Below, in pieces: positions 1 through 8,017 of a stretch of 64,000 nucleotides of DNA. Positions within the stretch are counted from its first letter, which is position 1. Each line of letters opens with the position of its first letter. The DNA lies in assembly GCA_051879195.1 (NCBI GenBank), contig JBJELO010000293.1:9582-73581 (forward strand), given 5' to 3'. The position numbers were made by a program, and so were the translations under genes. Below the pieces are notes generated by a model. It was not told the DNA's origin, made no database searches, and saw nothing but the letters and a program-made list of their open reading frames with translations. The DNA is from TWA4 sp051879195. Its GTDB lineage: Bacteria > Bacillota > Clostridia > Lachnospirales > Lachnospiraceae.

Positions 1-232
1 GTAATAAACCTGGTTGAATCAATTCCACATCCGAATATTCGGTTTTATTCTCTGTTTCTTCAGTCAGTTCTTCATTCAATTCATCCAGTTCATTCAGTTC
101 ACTTTCCGATAGTCCATCCTGAAGCAAGGCCTTTTTTTCTTCATTTGTATACAGCGACTTGTCGGATGTACATCCTGTAAGTACTGCCAGCAAGATTAAC
201 AACAAAAGCCATGTACACGTATTATTTTTCAT
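1..232 (-). CDS. Lipoprotein, partial (3' end beyond window)
   Basis: An open reading frame starts with ATG at 232 and runs off the left edge without a stop. Its first residues are a lipoprotein signal: a short polar start, a leucine-rich hydrophobic stretch and the lipobox LAVLTGC with the lipidated Cys at residue 21. After that it is acidic and Glu/Leu/Asn-rich, with no domain I recognise in the roughly 55 mature residues visible. An AAAGGAAAG ribosome site precedes the ATG. It lies 70 bp downstream of the polymerase gene on the same strand, so it is probably the next gene of the exopolysaccharide operon and acts at the outer face of the membrane. The function is unknown. Confidence 0.75.
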   Translation of the reverse strand, partial: MKNNTCTWLLLLILLAVLTGCTSDKSLYTNEEKKALLQDGLSESELNELDELNEELTEETENKTEYSDVELIQPGLL

Positions 233-302
233 ATTCTTTCCTTTCCCGAATTTTCAATCTTTTATAGATTCACATCTTTTACTCATTTACCGGGCATGTA
301 CT

Positions 303-1487
303 TCACCCACCGGACTCACAATCTGCATTGCATGTCATGCTCAGAATCAGAGCAAGAATAATCTGAATCACTTCATTGGTATACGACACGGTCGCATATT
401 CATTAATCAGGAAACACAACATCATTACACAAACAAATCCTGCTTTCTTATTTTGCCGAAAAAACCTTTTGAGCACTCTGAGTCCACCTGTTAAGAATGG
501 TATATAATACATCAGAAAACCCGGTATTCCCAGACAAACCAGTAACTCCCAGTAATTGTTATGTGCATATACCCCATAAACATTAATCTGTTTAAAATTA
601 TGCAATCCTATTCCCAGAAAGGGATGCTGCAGAAAAACAGTTCGGGCCTGATCAATCATCGCTCCCCTGCTGTAGGTAGATTTATCACCTGTTCCGTAAA
701 CCAGATAATCCAGCATTCCCAATAAACGTTCCCCTATCGTACGGAAAAGAAAATCGACGTGGAAAACCATCCAGATTACTCCAACACAGCAAACTCCAGC
801 AAGGAAAAAATGTAAAAGAAGGTGCAGCACATCTTCAGACTTAAGTAATATCAGCAAAAACATTCCGACTAAAAGGGTGATAAATGCTTTTTTAGAACCG
901 GTTATCAATGCTACCAGTGAAAACATCACAATAAGGGCCCCTCTCAAAATACGTTGTCTTTTCTGTCCGAAAAAAAATACAATCATTGCAGAATAGCTGC
1001 AGCATACGCCAACCTGATTTGCATTGATTCCTCTCACTGTAATCCGTTCATCAAATAAAATATTTCCCTTAATCAGATCCGCTAAAGGATAATGGTTTAA
1101 CACAAAAACAACCAGTATCAATGTACATCCTACAAACACAAGTAAACCTGATTCAACTCTTTCATAGCTGTCAGTAAGATAAATCACCAGTGCCACAACC
1201 AGAAGACTGCTCTGAGCCACTGATACCATATACGGCAAAACAACCTCGGGATACAATGCCCATGAAAAAGAACACATACTCCAAAGTAAAAAAAGAACTC
1301 TGCTTAGAATAAATTCCAGGGTCATGTCCAGACGAAGCTGTATGTGATACAGGGAAATCACAATAAACAACAACTGCGTTCCTTCTCTGATCCCATAAAA
1401 ATTTACAGCCAAAATTGTAACAACCATTGTGACAATAAATACCATATCCCATAATGTAAATTGTCGTTTCTGCATTTTCCGTCTCAC
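303..1487 (-). CDS. Wzy/O-antigen-ligase-like polysaccharide polymerase
   Basis: A polytopic membrane protein of about 394 residues with some ten hydrophobic segments. A large external loop near residue 300 contains GIGLHNFKQINVYGVYAHNN and then YWELLVCLGIPGF, the pattern of the O-antigen ligase/Wzy polymerase fold. It probably polymerises or ligates the lipid-linked repeat units made by the upstream transferases. I chose the GTG start at 1487 because AGGAG lies 7 nt before it and it follows the previous stop by 4 nt. An ATG at 1505 in the same frame has a poorer ribosome site. The family is clear from hydropathy and the loop motif; polymerase versus ligase cannot be told from sequence. Confidence 0.8.
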   Translation of the reverse strand: MRRKMQKRQFTLWDMVFIVTMVVTILAVNFYGIREGTQLLFIVISLYHIQLRLDMTLEFILSRVLFLLWSMCSFSWALYPEVVLPYMVSVAQSSLLVVALVIYLTDSYERVESGLLVFVGCTLILVVFVLNHYPLADLIKGNILFDERITVRGINANQVGVCCSYSAMIVFFFGQKRQRILRGALIVMFSLVALITGSKKAFITLLVGMFLLILLKSEDVLHLLLHFFLAGVCCVGVIWMVFHVDFLFRTIGERLLGMLDYLVYGTGDKSTYSRGAMIDQARTVFLQHPFLGIGLHNFKQINVYGVYAHNNYWELLVCLGIPGFLMYYIPFLTGGLRVLKRFFRQNKKAGFVCVMMLCFLINEYATVSYTNEVIQIILALILSMTCNADCESGG

Positions 1488-1491
1488 CCGG

Positions 1492-2655
1492 CTACTCCTG
1501 TGCATATTCCTTATTGCGCATATCTATCCATTCGATAATCTTATCTGCCCTTCCTTTCAACGTAAACATTCTGCTCTTTTCCAAAGCCCTGAGCCTCATC
1601 TGCCTGCGTTGATCAGGGTTATGATATAGCTCACGAACTGCATTCTGTATTTCATCTATTGAATCAGGATTAATCATAACTGCATAATCCTGATTTAAGA
1701 TGTCATAATTAAATTCGCAATCAGACGATACTACAGGAATTCCACATGCAATCGCTTCCAGAACTGCATTGCAGCATCCCTCGTTCTGTGTCGGTAAAAC
1801 AAATACATCAGAAGCACTTAAAAAGAATGGGATTTCTTCTGGTGAAACAATTCCGCAATAAGATACATGATCACCGGACGGTTTCAATTTTCCTTTTCCC
1901 GCATAAATCGCATGAATCGGCTCTTCCATTGTCTCCAGAGCTTCACTTAATCTAAGAACTCCTTTTCTATCTGAAAACTGCCCAACAAACGCAACAATGA
2001 AATCATTCTGATTCAATCCGAATTTTTCTCTGGACATCTTTTTGTCTCTGGGATAAAATATATTATCATTGACACCGTTGACAAAAACTTTTACATTTTT
2101 ATTATCAGCAAGTCCATTTTTTATCAATTTATTTTTATTGCTGGTTGAAACCGCAACAAAACCTGATATTTCTGAAATTTCTTTTTTTATTGCTTTCAGC
2201 CCGAATCCGTGAAGCGACCAGTCAGAACTTTCTCCATAAGCAATGTATGCAGGTTTGTGATAATAACGTCCCAGTCTGCATGCGCAAATCCCGGCAACAC
2301 AAATAAAATGCCCATAAAAGACTTCAGTATCTATGCTGTATTTTTCAATCATATTTTTCGCAGCAAGATACATCTGATCTGCAGATAGATGGCTTAATCT
2401 CACTGGTCCAATTTTCTTTTCCCCGAAGTAAAAAAAACGTGGCCTGTATACAGTCAGCCGATTTCCTTTTGAGGTTAATTCTATCTGCTTTTCCGGCAAC
2501 AGGCGAAATGCCTTATCATACACGGGAACCGGCGAGATAACATGTACATCAATTCCTTTATCTGCCATCTCCCATGCAAGTTTCTGTACAAAAACATGAA
2601 CTGCAGGGGTAACGCTGCAGGGATATCTTTGCGAAATAATACATATACTTTCCAT
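1492..2655 (-). CDS. Glycosyltransferase family 4
   Basis: A 387-residue cytoplasmic GT-B transferase. The N-terminal half has the usual Rossmann start (ICIISQRYP). The C-terminal nucleotide-sugar domain has VAFVGQFSDRKG followed by the GT4 signature EGCCNAVLEAIACGIPVV, with the two acidic residues of the E-x7-E motif. It transfers a sugar from a nucleotide donor onto the growing repeat unit; the donor and linkage cannot be read from sequence. It sits between the pyruvyl transferase and the polymerase with 6-nt spacing upstream, so it is surely in the same transcript. A GGAGGG ribosome site precedes ATG 2655. Confidence 0.9.
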   Translation of the reverse strand: MESICIISQRYPCSVTPAVHVFVQKLAWEMADKGIDVHVISPVPVYDKAFRLLPEKQIELTSKGNRLTVYRPRFFYFGEKKIGPVRLSHLSADQMYLAAKNMIEKYSIDTEVFYGHFICVAGICACRLGRYYHKPAYIAYGESSDWSLHGFGLKAIKKEISEISGFVAVSTSNKNKLIKNGLADNKNVKVFVNGVNDNIFYPRDKKMSREKFGLNQNDFIVAFVGQFSDRKGVLRLSEALETMEEPIHAIYAGKGKLKPSGDHVSYCGIVSPEEIPFFLSASDVFVLPTQNEGCCNAVLEAIACGIPVVSSDCEFNYDILNQDYAVMINPDSIDEIQNAVRELYHNPDQRRQMRLRALEKSRMFTLKGRADKIIEWIDMRNKEYAQE

Positions 2656-2661
2656 AAAATC

Positions 2662-3495
2662 CTATCCCTCCGCAAAAGGAAAAACTTTTATCAGTTCTTT
2701 CTTTTTCTGATCAACTGCATCACTTGAAATCTCATACCGATCATACACCTGATACAGAGAGGTGATTTTTTCACATTCCCAGTCTATAAATTTGTGCTTC
2801 AAACCAAAGGCAGAATAATAATCATCAAATTTAAATCCGTCTCCCAACAGTGTATCAGTTACGTGAATATGAATATTAGGGATACCCATGCTGTCTGCAA
2901 TAATCAGTCCATGTAAACTGCTTGAAATAATACATTCACATTGACCGATTTCAGTAATTACATCCAAAGGCTCTTTTTTTACATCAATACACACCGAACC
3001 TGAAAACTGGTCACATAATTTCCTAAAGGCAGGATGTTCCTGCTCTTTATAATGTGGTATAATTCCTACATTATATTTTTTCCTGATCGTCTTATCCACT
3101 GTGAGTGATGCAAGCAACCCGCCATCTCCCGTTGGAATATCAAGTTTTTTTCCGGTCAGCTGCTGAACAATCGCTTTACTTAATTCACCTCTGACCGCCT
3201 GAAATGTAATTTTTTCACGATAGAGACCTGACAGTTTTTTTTTATTTTCAATGAACCCTGTGCTCCAGATATAAGTTTCCGGAAACAGAATACCCGTACA
3301 TTTTTCAGCCATTGCAATATATTTCTTGTCACTAAGCATAAAATGCCCTAAACCACTTCCAATACCACTGAGTTCACAGGTAAGGGGAGTACATCGAACA
3401 ATTTCATATCCAAAAACTCTTTTCATAATCAGGCGATTTAATTTATCACCCATATTGTTCACATTCGCATAATATACTCTTAACTTGTGCCTCAT
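2662..3495 (-). CDS. Polysaccharide pyruvyl transferase family protein
   Basis: A 277-residue protein with the marks of the CsaB/PssM-type pyruvyl transferase family: NNMGDKLN near the N-terminus, a central GDGGLL, and IISSSLHGLIIADSMGIPNI near residue 190-210. Members move a pyruvyl group from phosphoenolpyruvate onto a sugar hydroxyl, which adds negative charge to the polymer. The start overlaps the end of the PssE-like gene by 4 nt, implying translational coupling. At 277 residues it is a little shorter than typical members (300-400), but no motif seems lost. Confidence 0.85.
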   Translation of the reverse strand: MRHKLRVYYANVNNMGDKLNRLIMKRVFGYEIVRCTPLTCELSGIGSGLGHFMLSDKKYIAMAEKCTGILFPETYIWSTGFIENKKKLSGLYREKITFQAVRGELSKAIVQQLTGKKLDIPTGDGGLLASLTVDKTIRKKYNVGIIPHYKEQEHPAFRKLCDQFSGSVCIDVKKEPLDVITEIGQCECIISSSLHGLIIADSMGIPNIHIHVTDTLLGDGFKFDDYYSAFGLKHKFIDWECEKITSLYQVYDRYEISSDAVDQKKKELIKVFPFAEG

Positions 3496-3992
3496 TTTTT
3501 CTGCCCTTCATTTATCTCAGATTGAATATAGTCATCAATCAGTTTAATTACATGTGATGGTCTGCTGTATTTTTTCTGTACAGGATGCCTTTTTATCCTA
3601 AGAATGCTGTCCCCCAATTCACCAATATTTCTAACACATATCAAATAACCTGCCTCTTCCAGAGCATTGGATACCTGCAGCTGATGATTATCAATATGCT
3701 CACCGTACTGTTTCAATCTGGGAACCGCAATAACCTGTTTTTCCATTTTTAATGCGCCAATCAGTGCCCCTGTCCCTCCATGAGAAATAATCAGCTCTGC
3801 TTCCTGCTGATATTGCTTAAATGTATCCATATCCAGATATCGCTGATAAGGATATAATTTCGGCAAATAATCCGATTGCCCTATTTGAGCAAAAACTTCT
3901 TCTGTAATTTTCCTGCTTTTTACCAGGGAATCCATCTCGCGAAGCAGACGATTAAATTGATATCCTCTGGAACCAACACAAACAAAAATCAA
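3492..3992 (-). CDS. PssE/Alg13-like glycosyltransferase catalytic subunit
   Basis: A 166-residue protein equivalent to the C-terminal donor-binding half of a GT28/GT-B enzyme. The key motif ISHGGTGALIGAL (around residue 68-80) is the nucleotide-sugar site of the PssE/EpsF/Alg13 family. These proteins work as a pair with a membrane-anchored PssD/Alg14 partner, which is the overlapping upstream gene. The start is TTG at 3992 with GGAGG nine bases upstream; the TTGA overlaps the partner's stop. It adds an early sugar to the lipid-linked acceptor at the inner membrane face. Confidence 0.85.
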   Translation of the reverse strand: MIFVCVGSRGYQFNRLLREMDSLVKSRKITEEVFAQIGQSDYLPKLYPYQRYLDMDTFKQYQQEAELIISHGGTGALIGALKMEKQVIAVPRLKQYGEHIDNHQLQVSNALEEAGYLICVRNIGELGDSILRIKRHPVQKKYSRPSHVIKLIDDYIQSEINEGQKK

Positions 3993-4459
3993 TAGATACT
4001 ACCTCCAAATTTCCCCCGCGGATAAATTTTTTTCAGTTCTTCCCACTGATAAATAAACAGATCCGCAAATTTATATGCCATTTTCCCTGCTCTTGAACCA
4101 TCTTTTACGCGGGCATAAGTTTCGATATATATAAATTTTTTCCCAGTCAAACGGGCTAATATTGCAAACGGAACAGAAATCAGAGTTCCCGTCGTGATAA
4201 CAAAATCAGGTTTTTCACAAATCCAGATTTTCAAAGCCAGAAGCTGCATCCAGATCAATTTAAGAAATACTGTTTTCTCATTAGAACCGGTGACGGGGAG
4301 ATAATAATCCGCATCGCTTTTAAAATCTGTTTTTTCAGTAACCCAAAAGCCACTGTATTTCTCCATAAGCGGTGTCAATTGCTTCAACTGTTCATAATGT
4401 CCGCCCGAACAGGAAACCATGCACAGCTTAATTTCTTTGTTTTTCTTTCGCTCTTTCAT
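3989..4459 (-). CDS. PssD/Alg14-like glycosyltransferase membrane subunit
   Basis: A 156-residue protein containing CSGGHYEQLKQL near the N-terminus and KPDFVITTG at mid-length, both typical of the Alg14/PssD family, with a hydrophobic helix between them. It anchors and completes the acceptor site for the PssE-like subunit encoded just downstream. ATG 4459 is preceded by AGAAGG at 6 nt. A longer in-frame ORF reaches 4492 but would overlap the sugar transferase. The splitting of one GT-B enzyme into two subunits is normal for this family. Confidence 0.85.
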   Translation of the reverse strand: MKERKKNKEIKLCMVSCSGGHYEQLKQLTPLMEKYSGFWVTEKTDFKSDADYYLPVTGSNEKTVFLKLIWMQLLALKIWICEKPDFVITTGTLISVPFAILARLTGKKFIYIETYARVKDGSRAGKMAYKFADLFIYQWEELKKIYPRGKFGGSIY

Positions 4460-4469
4460 AATCAACCTT

Positions 4470-5846
4470 CTATCTGTGATGTGATCTGGCAATAACCCTG
4501 TTCATATGCTCCGATGCCTGAATGCTGAATCCTTCTGTACTTTCTTTTTTTAAACAGACTTTCAGAGTTAATAATATCAGCTTAATATCCAGAGATAACG
4601 ACCAGTTCTCTATATACATCAAGTCCATGCACAGTTTGTCGTACGGGGAAGTATTATATTTTCCGTAAATCTGTGCATAACCTGTAAGACCACCTTTCAT
4701 CTTACTCCGCAACTTAAATTCAGGAATTTCTTTAATATACTGCTCAACATGCTCAATACGCTCCGGACGTGGACCGACAATACTCATATCTCCTTTTATA
4801 ATATTGAACAGCTGAGGAAGTTCATCGATTCTTACAGCCCGTATAAAACGTCCTGTTTTTGTAATTCGCGGGTCTCCTTCAACAGTTGGAAAAATCCCCA
4901 TTTTCTCAGCATCTATTTTCATACTTCTGAATTTGATAATTTTAAAAACTCTGTGGTTTTCTGTACATCGCTCCTGAGTGAAAAATATCGGCCCTCCATC
5001 TTCCAGTTTTATAGCAGCAGCTACAACTATAAAGACCGGAAGCAAAACAATCAGTGCTGTGATACTGAAAACGATATCAAATACTCTCTTTAGAATTAGT
5101 TTATTTCCTAAATGAATTGTGCTGTCATACATAAACATGGGAGTATCAACCAGATGGATAATCCGGGAATTTCTCACAGAAATATCAGGGATTTCAGGCA
5201 CAAGATAAATTCGTTTGTCTATTTCAAGGCAATAGCGAATCATTTTTTTTCTGTTTTCTTCCGAAACCCTGCAAAACATCACGCCGTCAGACAGATCTGC
5301 ATATTTTTTGAAACATCCAAACTCAATATTTTCATCTAATATTTTCAAAATTTGAAATTTCATTTTCCTAACAGCTATTTTTTCTGAAAATGTATTTTCT
5401 TCACCAGTATTATTTATGATCAGGACTTTTCTCGGAACATTAAAACGGTAATATAATTTGTTCATAGTTACCGCCCATATACAAACAAACACAATTTGCC
5501 CGAATATATAAATACACCATGCCCGCGATACAATAAATCTTCTGCAGTACACCGAGCATATAATCCATGCGGAACAGTCAGAAAAAAGCAACGATAACAG
5601 ATGGGCGATAACAATTTCCGAAATCGCATATGTACCTGATTTGAATCCCATGTATAAACGCGCAAAACTCTCATATATCAAGAAGCACACAATTGTCAGC
5701 GCAAAACTGTACAACCTGTTCTGATTTTCAACAGCATCCTTAGAAATCACCAAATAAAATATACGATAAAAAAAGAATCCATTAAAAAATCTCAACAGAA
5801 GATTTCCAATAAACATAACCCTCTTTTTAATCAGATTATTGCTCAT
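4470..5846 (-). CDS. Undecaprenyl-phosphate sugar-1-phosphate transferase (priming transferase)
   Basis: A polyisoprenyl-phosphate hexose-1-phosphate transferase of about 458 residues. The N-terminal half has several membrane helices and a CoA-binding-like cytoplasmic region. The C-terminal catalytic domain has KRVFDIVFS, the KIIKFRSMKIDAE motif, RIDELPQLFNIIKGDMSIVGPRP and LTGYAQIYGKYN. It starts each repeat unit by placing sugar-1-phosphate on undecaprenyl phosphate. The start is uncertain: ATG 5846 avoids overlap with the kinase gene but its GAGAAGG is 12-13 nt away, while ATG 5894 would overlap the kinase by 38 nt. Confidence 0.9.
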   Translation of the reverse strand: MSNNLIKKRVMFIGNLLLRFFNGFFFYRIFYLVISKDAVENQNRLYSFALTIVCFLIYESFARLYMGFKSGTYAISEIVIAHLLSLLFSDCSAWIICSVYCRRFIVSRAWCIYIFGQIVFVCIWAVTMNKLYYRFNVPRKVLIINNTGEENTFSEKIAVRKMKFQILKILDENIEFGCFKKYADLSDGVMFCRVSEENRKKMIRYCLEIDKRIYLVPEIPDISVRNSRIIHLVDTPMFMYDSTIHLGNKLILKRVFDIVFSITALIVLLPVFIVVAAAIKLEDGGPIFFTQERCTENHRVFKIIKFRSMKIDAEKMGIFPTVEGDPRITKTGRFIRAVRIDELPQLFNIIKGDMSIVGPRPERIEHVEQYIKEIPEFKLRSKMKGGLTGYAQIYGKYNTSPYDKLCMDLMYIENWSLSLDIKLILLTLKVCLKKESTEGFSIQASEHMNRVIARSHHR

Positions 5847-5856
5847 ATTGTTGAAA

Positions 5857-6546
5857 TTACCTTCTCTTAGCTTTTGAATCATAGTAGTATCCATAATATT
5901 TTCCGTAATATTTATCCGTTTTTATTCCTATTTTATTTAATACAAATCCCATGATACTGCAATTAACCTGTTCCAGCTGTTCAACTGCTCTCCTGACAAT
6001 ATCAGAATTATTTTTTCCTGCTTCAACAACCATAATCACACCATCACAATACCCGGCAACAATTGCACTGTCTGCAATATTCCCTACAGGTGATGTATCT
6101 ATTAAAATATAATCATAATTTTCCCTGCATTCTTTTAAAAGTCTTTTCATTCTTCCATTACCAAGGAGTTCTGATGGATTTGGTGGGAATTTACCTGAAA
6201 AAATAATATCCAGATACTTCACATTTGTAGTCTGTATAATATCAGTTTCATCTTTCTTTCCAGCCAGATATTCTGACAAACCAACTGCGTTTCTGTCTGG
6301 ACGAATTCGTTTAAGAAGAACAGATTTTCGTATATCAGCATCGATATAAAGAACTTTTTTTTCCTGTTCAGCCAATGAAAGAGCCAGATTAAATGAAACT
6401 GATGATTTTCCTTCATTTTCAGTACAACTTGTAAAACAGATAATTTCTTTATCAGTGCTCCACAAAATATTAGTTCTTAACGTTTTGTATGCTTCTTTTG
6501 CAAAATATGTTTTTGCCTGTATCCCTTCAATATTAATATTTGTCAT
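5857..6546 (-). CDS. CpsD/CapB-type tyrosine-protein kinase
   Basis: A 229-residue BY-kinase catalytic subunit. It has the Walker A motif in TENEGKSSVSFNLA, the Walker A' aspartates in VLYIDADIRKS, and a Walker B-like YDYILIDTSPV. The C-terminus is a tyrosine cluster (YYGKYYGYYY) for autophosphorylation. It pairs with the membrane adaptor encoded 4 nt upstream, and the two together control polymer chain length and export. The dephosphorylating CpsB-type enzyme is also in the operon, giving the full kinase-phosphatase cycle. Confidence 0.92.
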   Translation of the reverse strand: MTNINIEGIQAKTYFAKEAYKTLRTNILWSTDKEIICFTSCTENEGKSSVSFNLALSLAEQEKKVLYIDADIRKSVLLKRIRPDRNAVGLSEYLAGKKDETDIIQTTNVKYLDIIFSGKFPPNPSELLGNGRMKRLLKECRENYDYILIDTSPVGNIADSAIVAGYCDGVIMVVEAGKNNSDIVRRAVEQLEQVNCSIMGFVLNKIGIKTDKYYGKYYGYYYDSKAKRR

Positions 6547-6550
6547 CTCT

Positions 6551-7276
6551 TTATCTTCCTTTCAGAATTACTCTGAGACTCCCTGACTTCTTCACTGCTA
6601 TATCACTTGGGATTGATCCCAATACAGGATAATCAAAATATTCTTTAAACTCTTCAGCTGTATTGATTTTATCGTTCAACAGATTTAAGAGCAGTACACA
6701 TATCGCACTTAAAGTAAAACCGACTACCAGGCCCAGCAGAATATTAATCTTTAAATCAGGGCCCGAAGCCTTTTCAGGCAAATTGGCTTTATCAATAATA
6801 TTAACCGCCTGAATTTTCATAACCTCTTCGATAAGCTTTGACGCCGTTTTACTCACCTCATCCGCAATTTTCTGTGCTTCCTGCGGTGAAAGAGCAGTAA
6901 CTGTAATTTTAATAATCCGCGTATCTGACAAAACCGATGCATCTATCATTTCATTCAATTCATCTACGCTTTCATCCAGCTTTAGATTTTTAATCACTGT
7001 TTCCATAACAGTGCGGCTTTTTACAATTTCAATGTAATCTTTTATAAATTGTGAACTGCTTTGATAATCCGTATAAGTTACTTCTGTATCGTTCTGTTGA
7101 TTTAAACCAAATATTTTTGTTTCTGACTGATATGTTTCAGGAATAAATACTTTTGTAATTATTCCTGAAACAACTCCACATAATAAACTGCATATTAAAA
7201 TCAACATCCATCTGCTTTTAATTATCTGAAGTAAATCCAATAAATTAATTGACTTTTCACGTCTCTCACTAAACAT
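6551..7276 (-). CDS. CpsC/YveK-type chain-length determinant (Wzz) protein
   Basis: A 241-residue membrane protein with two transmembrane helices, near residues 22-42 and 178-200, flanking an extracytoplasmic domain. The proline-containing segment DLKINILLGLVVG before the second helix is typical of Wzz/PCP2b proteins. It activates the CpsD kinase and sets polysaccharide length. The juxtamembrane cytoplasmic tail is the expected kinase-docking part. AAGGGG precedes ATG 7276. It is 12 nt downstream of the phosphatase gene. Confidence 0.9.
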   Translation of the reverse strand: MFSERREKSINLLDLLQIIKSRWMLILICSLLCGVVSGIITKVFIPETYQSETKIFGLNQQNDTEVTYTDYQSSSQFIKDYIEIVKSRTVMETVIKNLKLDESVDELNEMIDASVLSDTRIIKITVTALSPQEAQKIADEVSKTASKLIEEVMKIQAVNIIDKANLPEKASGPDLKINILLGLVVGFTLSAICVLLLNLLNDKINTAEEFKEYFDYPVLGSIPSDIAVKKSGSLRVILKGR

Positions 7277-7288
7277 TCATCTTTCCCC

Positions 7289-8011
7289 TTACAAAAACCT
7301 GTTTTCCAATATACATTTGGGATTTTTCCGCATTATTTGTTCTGCACAGTCATAACTATATCTTCTTTCGATCATTGCAAAAGCAGTTTTCAAATTCGCA
7401 GTTCTCTTGACAGAGTCATGTGCATCTGATGCGACAAAATGCAACAGATTTTTAGCCATGAGCTTCTTAACATAGTTGTATCTTTTCCAATTGCCTTTTC
7501 CCGATATTGTCTGTACATTAATCTGAATATAAGCCCCTTGATTGGTCAGCCTCTCCAATTTATTGATATCGCGCAGTACAGCATATCGTTCAACATGAGC
7601 CAGAATTACCCAATATCCTTCGCTTTGAAGCGTTTGAACCGCATTAAACATACGATCATACTCTTCAAACGGTGAAAATTCTAAAAGCAGATATCTTGAC
7701 TCTGCTAAAGTTTTGATATTTCCTTTTTCAATTAACGGTATACACTCCTCAAAATAGTAAAGTTCATTGCCTGAATAAAGCCGGATACCGTATTGTTTTT
7801 CAGCAATTTCCTGCACTTTTAAAAATATTTCATTTTGTTTTTCATAATTGACATAATTTCTGCCAGGATTATAATGCGATGTTGCTATCAGATCAGAGGT
7901 TCCGTTAATACAGGCCTGCTCAAGCATTTTCATCGTCTCATCCATATTTAAAGCGCCATCATCTATCACAGGCAAAATATGGGAATGAATATCAATAAAA
8001 TTTTCTTCCAT
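7289..8011 (-). CDS. CpsB/CapC-type manganese-dependent tyrosine phosphatase (PHP fold)
   Basis: A 240-residue PHP-superfamily metallo-phosphatase. Metal ligands are visible in FIDIHSHILPVIDDGA (residues 6-20), ATSHY, the Glu of GNELYYFEE, LAHVERY, and SDAHD near residue 194. It removes phosphate from the C-terminal tyrosines of the CpsD kinase and so resets the chain-length machinery. It lies between the transglutaminase-Fn3 gene (6-nt gap) and the CpsC gene. Confidence 0.92.
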   Translation of the reverse strand: MEENFIDIHSHILPVIDDGALNMDETMKMLEQACINGTSDLIATSHYNPGRNYVNYEKQNEIFLKVQEIAEKQYGIRLYSGNELYYFEECIPLIEKGNIKTLAESRYLLLEFSPFEEYDRMFNAVQTLQSEGYWVILAHVERYAVLRDINKLERLTNQGAYIQINVQTISGKGNWKRYNYVKKLMAKNLLHFVASDAHDSVKRTANLKTAFAMIERRYSYDCAEQIMRKNPKCILENRFL

Positions 8012-8017
8012 AATATT

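Noticed and set aside
159..494. Plus-strand ORF of 111 residues
   Set aside because: It lies antisense to the lipoprotein and polymerase genes, has no ribosome site and a composition typical of a shadow frame.
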